Source of the DNA: Acidocella aminolytica 101 = DSM 11237 | GTDB lineage: Bacteria; Pseudomonadota; Alphaproteobacteria; Acetobacterales; Acetobacteraceae | DNA length: 64,000 nucleotides | Assembly (NCBI RefSeq): GCF_900129125.1 | Contig: NZ_FQVJ01000001.1 | Coordinates: 62,001-126,000 of the forward strand | Direction: 5' to 3' | In this document: in pieces, positions 1 through 6,491 of the stretch | Layout: each line of letters begins with the position of its first letter | How positions within the stretch are numbered: position 1 is the stretch's first letter | The notes under the pieces: model-generated | The model's database searches: none | Seen by the model: the letters and a program-made list of their open reading frames with translations, nothing else | What the model was told of the DNA's origin: nothing | Program-made: the position numbers and the translations under genes

Positions 1-269
1 CCAAGATGTACGGGTTGGCACCGCGCAAGGGTACGATTGCGATCGGGTCGGACGCCGACATCGCCATATGGGACCCCGAGCGGAAGGTCATGCTGACGCA
101 TGATCTGTTGCATGACGGGGCCGATTATACGCCTTACCAGGGTATGGAGATTACAGGCTGGCCGCAGCTTACCATGGTGCGTGGTCAAGTTGTGGTACGT
201 GATGGGATTCTCGAAGGGCCGAAAGATCACGGCATGCACGTGGTCAGAGACCGCAGCGCATTCGTTTAA
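1..269 (+). CDS. Dihydropyrimidinase / D-hydantoinase, C-terminal end (5' truncated by window)
   Basis: Only the last 88 or so codons are visible; the reading frame is open to the left edge. The peptide carries the C-terminal signature of cyclic amidohydrolases of the hydantoinase/dihydropyrimidinase family: an APRKGTIAIGSDADIAIWDP segment, where the metal-site beta-sandwich resumes, followed by ADYTPYQGMEITGW. Family members are cytosolic zinc enzymes that hydrolyse hydantoins or 5,6-dihydropyrimidines. The stop is followed by an 81-base AT-rich gap and a porin gene on the same strand, then a permease, so an uptake-and-hydrolysis locus for a nitrogenous ring compound is plausible. Substrate cannot be settled from the C-terminus. 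Confidence 0.85.
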   Translation, partial: KMYGLAPRKGTIAIGSDADIAIWDPERKVMLTHDLLHDGADYTPYQGMEITGWPQLTMVRGQVVVRDGILEGPKDHGMHVVRDRSAFV

Positions 270-350
270 TTACATTTTAATATCGAACATAAATTTCGAC
301 TTTCGTATTTTACAAAAATAACGGGCGTTTCCCAACAACAGGAGTGATGA

Positions 351-1526
351 ATGAAAAAGATGAGACCAGGCTTTGCGCTGGCGGCGGGTGGCTCTCTTCT
401 CGCTATGCACGGCGCGCTGGCGATGACGCCGCCGGCCTCGATTGATATTGACGGCGGCCCGCTGGGGCAGTTGGAATTTTCCGGCGGTGCAGACGGGTAT
501 TTTTATGCTCAGTCAGGCACGTCTGGCCGTGGCGAAGCCGGCAATAGCGCTGTTGGTGATAAGACCACGGGCGCGAACCTTGGCAATGCGCTGTTCAAAT
601 TACAGAAGACGACGGGAACGCTTCAATTTACGTTGGAGATTGGTCCCCAAGGTGGTGCGCCGTTTCTTGGTGTTGTGCCGGCCAAGGGGAGCATTACGGT
701 CTACCGGGCAAGTCCGATTTATCTTGGTTATATAACGATTTCGCCGCCGGGCTCGCCGGTTACGCTTTCTGTCGGCCAGCTTAACTCTCTTGAAGGGTAC
801 GAGAGCGGGGAGGATTGGAACAACCCGAACCTGTTCACCAGCGCGCTGCTTTATGTCGAGAACGGGCAGAATGTCGGCGTTTCGGCGACATATACGCATG
901 GCCCGCTGGCTGCGACGGTTCAATTTGGCGATGGCTGGGACACTCGGGTTTTCAACTTCCTGCAGGCGCTCGTCTCCTACAGCTTCGACAGTAATAATGT
1001 TTTAAGTCTCTATTATGGCGGCGAGCTTGGCCGTACCGGGCTGAACGCGCAGACCTATAATCAAAGCACTGTCGCGGGCTATGGTGCTTACCTCGTCAAC
1101 TCGCAGACATTCGGTGCATATTACATATACACCAACGGCAATCTCAACCTGATTCCCGAAGTGCAGTATGTTTATGCCAAGCCGGACCAGGCGATCGGTA
1201 TCGAGAAATATACAAGCACTTTCGGCGCTGCTGTGTTTGGCGACTATACGTTCGGCTCTTCGCCCTATTCGCTTGGCGGGATGGCTGAATATTTCACCTC
1301 CACCGGCGCGGGCCATTGGTTCATCGCGCCACATGCCGAAGGCTTCGGCCTCTCACTCACGCCGACATGGCAATATAAGGACCTCTTCGTCCGCGCCTCC
1401 GTCGGCTATATGCACCTGCTGAACAAAGGCACCTTCAGCCCGGATGATGGGAATGTCGCCTGGGGAACGGACGGGCGCAGCGCCAATCTGTTCCAAAGCG
1501 GCCTTGAGGCAGGAATTACCTTCTAG
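351..1526 (+). CDS. Outer-membrane beta-barrel porin
   Basis: 391 residues with a signal peptide (MKK start, hydrophobic stretch, likely cleavage after ALA at residue 24) and a C-terminal phenylalanine, as expected for an outer-membrane barrel. The mature part alternates short amphipathic strands rich in Gly, Tyr, Ser and Thr. It is a clear paralogue of the porin at 57570-58739: same length, and matching GPLG..SGG and SLEG.ES..DW.N segments. AGGAG lies six bases before the ATG. It sits between a hydantoinase gene and a permease on the same strand, so it probably helps the same solute cross the outer membrane. The substrate is unknown. Confidence 0.85.
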   Translation: MKKMRPGFALAAGGSLLAMHGALAMTPPASIDIDGGPLGQLEFSGGADGYFYAQSGTSGRGEAGNSAVGDKTTGANLGNALFKLQKTTGTLQFTLEIGPQGGAPFLGVVPAKGSITVYRASPIYLGYITISPPGSPVTLSVGQLNSLEGYESGEDWNNPNLFTSALLYVENGQNVGVSATYTHGPLAATVQFGDGWDTRVFNFLQALVSYSFDSNNVLSLYYGGELGRTGLNAQTYNQSTVAGYGAYLVNSQTFGAYYIYTNGNLNLIPEVQYVYAKPDQAIGIEKYTSTFGAAVFGDYTFGSSPYSLGGMAEYFTSTGAGHWFIAPHAEGFGLSLTPTWQYKDLFVRASVGYMHLLNKGTFSPDDGNVAWGTDGRSANLFQSGLEAGITF

Positions 1527-1600
1527 AATTTAAAACCAATCAAGAAACAAGCATGTCACGCGGCCACCATCTTCTCTCGCCTCAAGAAAAGGAAATTGTC

Positions 1601-3067
1601 ATGTCGGAGTTGAATATGGCGCTCCCTGCGCAGGCGGGAGCCAAGCCTAATGAGCCGGTGAAGGAGTTCGGCCTTTGGTCGGCATTTACACTTGGTTTCT
1701 CAAATATCTCGCCGATTCTTGGTATTTATTCGGTCTTCTCCATCAGCCTCATGTCCGCGGGGCCGGCATTTTTGTGGTCTTTGCCGCTTGTTCTCGTCGG
1801 GCAGCTTCTCGTTGCTTGTGTGTTTGGCGAGTTGGTTTCCCGTTGGCCGTTCCAGGGGAGTGTCTATGCATGGGCGAGCCAGCTTGGCGGCGCGCGATAC
1901 GGGTGGTTTGCGAATTGGGCCTATATATGGGGAATGGTGCTGTCACTCACCTTTTTGGCGCTGGCATCGGCGGGTTATCTGCTGAGTGCAATTGGCGTCA
2001 ATGCCCCGTCCGAGATGTTCAGCATTGGCGTTGCATTGCTCGTTCTCGCGTTCGGTTCGTTTGCCAACATGGTTGCGGGACGTTTCCTTAAAACCCTGCT
2101 GACATTTACGCTGTGCTGCGAGTTGACGGCCTCTGCCGGTATCGGTACCGCGTTGCTTCTGTTCCATCATGTCAACCCATTCTCCATTCTGTTCAGCGGC
2201 GGTGGAACAAACCATGGTTCGACGGGCCATTGGCTGGTGGTCAACTTCACCGAGGTCGTCGCCTTCGCTGGTTATTCGATCTGCGGCTTTGAAATCGCCG
2301 GTTCGATCGCAGAGGAGGTCGTCGAGGCGCGGCGCGCGATTCCGAAGGCGATGATTCTGGCGTTGGCCGCGGTGGGCGGTCTCGTCATCTATGCGTGCAC
2401 GGCCATCATTCTCGCTATTCCCAATTTCACCTCGGTGATGTCGGGCAATATCGCCGATCCTATCTCCTCTACCTTAATCAGCAGCTTTGGCCCGGCTGTC
2501 GGCAGGGCATCGCTCATCGTACTTGCTGTCGGCTTTACCTCCGGTATGATCGCGGTGCAGACTGCGCTAAGCCGTACCGTGTGGGCAACGGCGCGTGACA
2601 ATATCATCCCCGGCGCTACATTTCTTGTGAAGCTTTCCGGGCAGGAGCACTTACCGCGCCGCGTGATTCTGCTGACGGCACTCATTTCCGGCGCTTTGCT
2701 TTTCATCAACACGACGAAGCTTTATTCCCTGCTTATCTCGTTTTCCAATGTTGGGTATTATATCTGCTACTCACTGCCGGTTTTGGGGCTCATTTATGCA
2801 AGGCGGCGGGGGGCCTGGGAGCCGGGGGCGTTCAGCTTGGGCCGGTGGAGCAATCCCGTCGCCTACGCGGCCGCCGCGTGGTTGATTCTTGAAGCCATAA
2901 ACGAGGTCTGGCCGCGCCCCTTGTCGAATGTGTGGTATCTGAATTGGGGCGTGCTGATCATGCTGTGTATCCTTACCGTGGTAGGCCTCATCATTTGTAC
3001 CAAGATGGTGAAGAATGATGCCTCACAACGCGAGCAATCCAAATTTGTAGTGAGTGATAGCATCTAA
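1601..3067 (+). CDS. APC-superfamily amino acid permease
   Basis: 488 residues with about twelve hydrophobic segments. The first helix carries the FTLGFSNISPILGIYSVF glycine-rich segment typical of the amino acid-polyamine-organocation superfamily. Other typical parts are the WPFQGSVYAWASQLGG loop, the FAGYSICGFEIAGSIAEEV segment and the EEVVEARRAIPKAM loop after helix 6. An in-frame ATG exists at 1553, but 1601 is preferred because AAAGGA stands eight bases before it and the family begins here. It lies 74 bases after the porin on the same strand. It probably carries an amino acid or a related nitrogen compound, perhaps the product or substrate of the upstream hydantoinase (inference). Confidence 0.85.
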   Translation: MSELNMALPAQAGAKPNEPVKEFGLWSAFTLGFSNISPILGIYSVFSISLMSAGPAFLWSLPLVLVGQLLVACVFGELVSRWPFQGSVYAWASQLGGARYGWFANWAYIWGMVLSLTFLALASAGYLLSAIGVNAPSEMFSIGVALLVLAFGSFANMVAGRFLKTLLTFTLCCELTASAGIGTALLLFHHVNPFSILFSGGGTNHGSTGHWLVVNFTEVVAFAGYSICGFEIAGSIAEEVVEARRAIPKAMILALAAVGGLVIYACTAIILAIPNFTSVMSGNIADPISSTLISSFGPAVGRASLIVLAVGFTSGMIAVQTALSRTVWATARDNIIPGATFLVKLSGQEHLPRRVILLTALISGALLFINTTKLYSLLISFSNVGYYICYSLPVLGLIYARRRGAWEPGAFSLGRWSNPVAYAAAAWLILEAINEVWPRPLSNVWYLNWGVLIMLCILTVVGLIICTKMVKNDASQREQSKFVVSDSI

Positions 3068-3120
3068 CACACTTGTGTTAAAAACAAAGAAAGAGGTGCC
3101 GACTAGGCACCCCTTCCTTT
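3065..3120 (+). terminator. Tandem hairpins after the permease gene
   Basis: Two inverted repeats follow the permease stop. TAACACA-CT-TGTGTTA (3065-3080) includes the stop codon and is followed by AAAAAC. GGTGCC-gacta-GGCACC (3095-3111) is followed by CCTTCCTTT. Together they look like the end of the porin-permease transcript. The U-tract is weak. Confidence 0.5.
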
Positions 3121-3165
3121 GTGATCTTGCAAGTAATACCTGAGTCACGCAGTCTATCATGCGAT

Positions 3166-3360
3166 TTACTGGAGCGTTTCTTCCCTTGCTTCGGCGCGCC
3201 CCATCGCGGCGGTAAGCCGCTCCTCTGGTGAAATCGGTGCAGATTCAAAGACTGAGACGACTTTGCCCCGCTCCACGGTCAAATTTAATGTTACCATTCG
3301 ATCGGTTGCGATAAGCCTGTTGACTTGGGTCAATATTTCCTTGGCAAGAGATCGTTTCAT
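3166..3360 (-). CDS. Short hypothetical ORF next to dinB scrap
   Basis: 64 codons from ATG, beginning MKRSLAKEIL and ending AEAREETLQ. The same frame continues upstream into the dinB fragment at 3373-3543, so the reading frame is an accidental join of two pieces. I see no convincing Shine-Dalgarno sequence. It may be the tail of a lost gene rather than a real product, and I do not recognise a family. Confidence 0.25.
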   Translation of the reverse strand: MKRSLAKEILTQVNRLIATDRMVTLNLTVERGKVVSVFESAPISPEERLTAAMGRAEAREETLQ

Positions 3361-3372
3361 GGCATGTTGTAC

Positions 3373-3543
3373 GGCAAAGATCGCACGTATCTCTTGTGAC
3401 GCGGCGCGATACACATCGAAACGCGGCGGCACGGAAGATCAACTCCGGACATTTGCGCTGTGCCGTGACGGACGGCATCGCGGAGTAGACGCCGAATTTG
3501 CGCGCTTCATAGCGAGCGGCGGCCACCACGCCACGAGCCTGTC
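3373..3543 (-). pseudogene. dinB: DNA polymerase IV (DinB) fragment
   Basis: On the minus strand the translation reads ARGVVAAARYEARKFGV then SAMPSVTAQRKCPELIF. A shift of frame then gives PPRFDVYRAASQEIRAIFA. These are consecutive segments of the N-terminal finger/palm region of DinB (Y-family polymerase IV). Only about 55 codons remain, with a frameshift in the middle, and both ends run into unrelated sequence. It is a non-functional scrap abutting the IstA remnant. Confidence 0.75.
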
Positions 3544-4000
3544 CATAGCAGCAGATAGGTTCGGACGATGAAGACCCGGCTGTGGGATAGCTTGGTGTGC
3601 GCCACCTGCAGCTTGGTCCGCTCGTCGGCAATGACTGCCCAATCCTCCCTCCAGTCGAACTGGAAGGCTTCGTCAGCCGCAAAGACCAGCGGCACGAAGG
3701 TTCCGCAGCTACTGGTCTGCAACTCGCGCTGCCGTTCTCCCAGCAGCGAACAAACGCCGCCACCCGCCAGTAGGAGCCGTCGTAGCCCAAGACGACTAGG
3801 TCGGCGTGCATCTGCTTTGTCGTGCGCTTCTGCTTGTGCGACTTACCGGCCTTTTGCCGCAGCCATCCCGTCAGCCTCTCGGCAAATGGGTCCAGCTTGT
3901 TTGGCCGTCGGGAAGTTTGAACGGCGGCTCTACCGCATCCGACCGTAAATATTTGCGGATCGTGTTCCGGGACAATCCCGTCCGCCGTTCAATCTTGGCC
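3543..4000 (-). pseudogene. istA: IS21-family transposase IstA remnant
   Basis: Minus-strand frames contain, in order, an AKIERR helix-turn-helix piece, MHADLVVLGYDGSYWRVAAF, then in another frame FVPLVFAADEAFQFDW and EDWAVIADERTKLQVAHTKL and SHSRVFIVRTYLL. These are the N-terminal half and the start of the DDE catalytic core (the D of FDW) of IS21-family IstA. At least two frameshifts break it. The N-terminus is cut near 4000 by the IS3-type element, and the catalytic second half and istB are missing. Confidence 0.75.
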
Positions 4001-4061
4001 TACCTGGGGATTTTTGAACCAGTTGAACTGAGACAAACTGGTTTAGACAGGAGGCATTTGC

Positions 4062-4340
4062 ATGCCGACGAAACGGATGAGCGCGGAGCAGATTGTTGTT
4101 TTGCTCCGGCAGATTGAGTTGCAAACCGGCCTGGGCAAGACGATCCAAGCTGCCTGCCGAGAGGCTGGGATCTCTGACAAGAGCTATTACCGCTACCGGA
4201 AAGAGTACGGTGGGCTGGATATGGACCAGGCGCGGCGTCTGAAGGAATTAGAGAAGGAAAACAATCGCTTAAAACGTCTGGTGGCGGATCTGTCGCTTGA
4301 GAAGCAGATCCTCAAAGACGTCGCGGCGGGAAATTTGTAA
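4062..4340 (+). CDS. IS3-family transposase OrfA
   Basis: 92 residues: an N-terminal helix-turn-helix (MSAEQIVVLLRQIE ... AACREAGISDKSYYRYRKEY) and a C-terminal leucine-zipper-like coiled coil (LKELEKENNRLKRLVADLSLEKQILKD). This is the standard OrfA layout of the IS3 family, IS407-like group. GGAGG-type sequence (AGGAGG) lies just before the ATG. The next frame (-1) continues as OrfB, so a fused transposase would normally arise by programmed -1 frameshifting near the end of this gene. Its partner is broken, so this copy cannot move on its own. Confidence 0.85.
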   Translation: MPTKRMSAEQIVVLLRQIELQTGLGKTIQAACREAGISDKSYYRYRKEYGGLDMDQARRLKELEKENNRLKRLVADLSLEKQILKDVAAGNL

Positions 4341-4816
4341 GCCCTGAACGGCGCCGGCAGGCGGTGACCAATATCCGGGAGAGCTACGATCTCTCGGAGC
4401 GTCACGCCTGCCGCCTGCTGGACCATCCCCGCGGCACACAACGTTACGTGTCCCAGCTTCGCCCTGATGAGGATGAGTTGACACAGGCCATCATCGCCCT
4501 GGCCGGCAACTACGGCCGATACGGCTATAGGCGGATCACAGCGTTGCTACGGGCTGCCGGATGGGAGGTTGGCACGGACCGAGTGCAGCGGATCTGGCGC
4601 CGGGAAGGGCTGAAGGTTCCTCAGAAGCAGAAGCCCCGCGGCCGGCTCTGGCTGAATGACGGCTCCTGTACGCGCCGAAGAGATGCGGGAACGGTTCGGT
4701 CTATAAGGCGGGTTGATGACCAGCAGCGCGACGGCATGATTATGGTCATCATCGTGCTGACGCCGGTAACTCGCACGACCGTTGCCTTCGACCGATGTTT
4801 CTGTCCAAAAATTTAG
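4341..4816 (+). pseudogene. IS3-family transposase OrfB, truncated
   Basis: In the -1 frame relative to OrfA the sequence reads SPERRRQAV, RESYDLSERHACRLLDHPRG, then YGYRRITALLRAAGWEVGTD and RVQRIWRREGLKVPQKQKP. This is the HTH_21 region that precedes the integrase core. Family similarity stops at about 4675 (after LWLNDGSC), before any of the DDE catalytic residues. What follows to 4816 is open but unrelated. The right inverted repeat is gone. The deletion that removed it may also have removed the left attachment site of the neighbouring mobile element. Confidence 0.75.
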
Positions 4817-4930
4817 CGGTTTTCGGAGCGGTCAAGGCTTACGGCCCGAAACGGCCAAAATGCACATGGTCCGTTTTGATAGTGACTCAGGGGACCTATT
4901 GCGTCATTCATAAAATTTAGTGGCCCGAAC

Positions 4931-5974
4931 CTAAAGTTCTAGTGCGGCGGTAACGGACCGCAAATAAGCAGGGTCGAACTTCTTGTAGGTGCGACGCAAT
5001 GTCACAGGGTCTGTTGCCACGAGGTCGGCAGCCTGGTCAATCGGGATACGGTCCATTGCGAGCCATGAAATTACGGAATGCTTGAGATGATGTGGCGTTG
5101 GCCTCCACGTCAAGCCAGCACGCTGACAAAGTCGTGCGAACGACCAGCGTAATCCATTTGGAACCGGCTTGCCATTGAACTCCACGACATAGTCGGACTG
5201 CCGGACCTTGTACGCTTCCTCCAAGACGATCCGCAAACTGTTATTCATCGGGACGACGGCGCGACGCTTAGCCGTCACCCGACGGCCCGGTTCCTGGAAA
5301 TCGATCATCCCGGTGACAAAGTTCACCCGGTCCCATGTCAGCGCCAGGATCGAACCCTTCCTGGCCCCAGTGAATATGGCAAGCGAAAGGAACACTTTGA
5401 CGTGGGGCGTGATACAGGCGGCAATGAGCGCCCGCGCCTCATCCTTCGTCAGGTAACGGTCGCGTGGCGAAGAGTCGCTCGGTGGCGTCAGGTTGGGAGG
5501 CAATGCAAGAAATCCATCCTTCCATGCCAGCCGCATGGCAGCCCTGAGAACATTGAACTCGCGCCTGAGGGTGCCCGTGGAGACCTTGCGCGGTACGTGC
5601 TTCGTTGGGTCAACCTTGCGATGCGGCCGTGTCATGCGCCCGGCCGCATATTTGTCCCACTGGGCTTGGTTGAGCTGGTCAACCCGCAAATGACCAAGAT
5701 CACGACGGATTGCCCGCGCTGCTTCTTTGAGACGACCCACGGCCTCGACTTTATCTTCACGCGCGGTTTCATACCGATCGAGTGCCTGAGTAACCGTCAG
5801 TTGCCGTGGAGCACGATCTTGCTTTGCTTCAAAATCGGCTAGGAATTGTTTAGCACTTTGTTCATCCGCCGTGCCTGTCGCAATCCGGCGACGGGTTCCT
5901 CCGACCCAGAATTGGATGGACCAGCTTCCGCGGCGCCATTCAAGTCTGGGCTTTTCGGTCCGCGGGCGGGGCAT
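4931..5974 (-). CDS. int: Tyrosine recombinase / integrase
   Basis: 347 residues from the ATG at 5974, chosen because GGAG lies eight bases upstream. The open frame extends farther but would run through the excisionase gene. N-terminal arm-binding and SAM-like core-binding parts (about 55-170) precede the catalytic domain. Arg205 is in FTGARKGSILAL, a basic beta-hairpin lies around 234-238, His295 in TPHHLKHS, and nucleophile Tyr330 in LRRTYKKF. The usual second arginine of the HxxR motif is lysine (Lys298), seen in some phage-type integrases. It overlaps the end of the excisionase gene by 136 bases on the same strand and reads towards the left element end. Confidence 0.9.
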   Translation of the reverse strand: MPRPRTEKPRLEWRRGSWSIQFWVGGTRRRIATGTADEQSAKQFLADFEAKQDRAPRQLTVTQALDRYETAREDKVEAVGRLKEAARAIRRDLGHLRVDQLNQAQWDKYAAGRMTRPHRKVDPTKHVPRKVSTGTLRREFNVLRAAMRLAWKDGFLALPPNLTPPSDSSPRDRYLTKDEARALIAACITPHVKVFLSLAIFTGARKGSILALTWDRVNFVTGMIDFQEPGRRVTAKRRAVVPMNNSLRIVLEEAYKVRQSDYVVEFNGKPVPNGLRWSFARLCQRAGLTWRPTPHHLKHSVISWLAMDRIPIDQAADLVATDPVTLRRTYKKFDPAYLRSVTAALEL

Positions 5975-6168
5975 TGTGGAAACTCCATATATTTTAGCAA
6001 TTGGTTGTTTGAGATTCTGATGAGACCACCTGGCCGGTAACACTCCAAGCTCCCGCGCCGGATTGCCCGGTACAACGTTTCCGGATCGCAACTCAGCAGC
6101 TTGGCAGCTTGGTCGACCGTCATAAGAGGCGGGATAGTTGACAATGTGGAGGAGGAATCGCCACTCAT
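5839..6168 (-). CDS. Excisionase-like helix-turn-helix protein
   Basis: 109 residues. An N-terminal winged-helix domain of the MerR/Xis type is visible (MTVDQAAKLLSCDPETLYRA then IRRGSLECYRPGGLIRISNN, residues about 15-57), followed by a Pro/Ser/Gly-rich tail. Such proteins bind attachment-site DNA and steer the integrase towards excision. GGAGA stands seven bases before the ATG. The gene overlaps the integrase gene out of frame by 136 bases, so the two are co-transcribed and probably coupled. A palindromic site lies just upstream at 6195-6212. Confidence 0.8.
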   Translation of the reverse strand: MSGDSSSTLSTIPPLMTVDQAAKLLSCDPETLYRAIRRGSLECYRPGGLIRISNNQLLKYMEFPQCPARGPKSPDLNGAAEAGPSNSGSEEPVAGLRQARRMNKVLNNS

Positions 6169-6194
6169 GGTGATTCTCCAGAACCAATGATGGT

Positions 6195-6212
6195 ATGCAT
6201 TGATCCATGCAT
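6195..6212. promoter_or_regulatory. ATGCAT-N6-ATGCAT repeat upstream of xis-int
   Basis: Two copies of ATGCAT separated by TGATCC lie 27-44 bases before the excisionase start. The symmetry and position suit an operator or an excisionase/integrase arm site. The function is inferred from position only. The rest of the 323-base gap between relaxase and excisionase genes (6169-6491) shows no convincing gene. Confidence 0.35.
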
Positions 6213-6491
6213 CTTACGCGCAAGATGATTTGATGCTTCTGGATCTCGACATTCGCGGAAGCACCGAGGTCCTTCCGTACGCTGCAGGCAACGGGGCGTA
6301 TCATCCAGGTCTAGTTGCGTCGTCATCGTTATCATTTCACCAAGTATTGATCCTTGTTTTTCATTTTGGTGACGCAGTAGTGAAAGAAGCAAATTTTCGG
6401 TGTAAATTTTACGATTAAATACGTAATTAAGTGGCTGTTAGCTGGACATGAATCATCGACGTGCATCTGCAGCAAGGTACAAAATTGCTTG

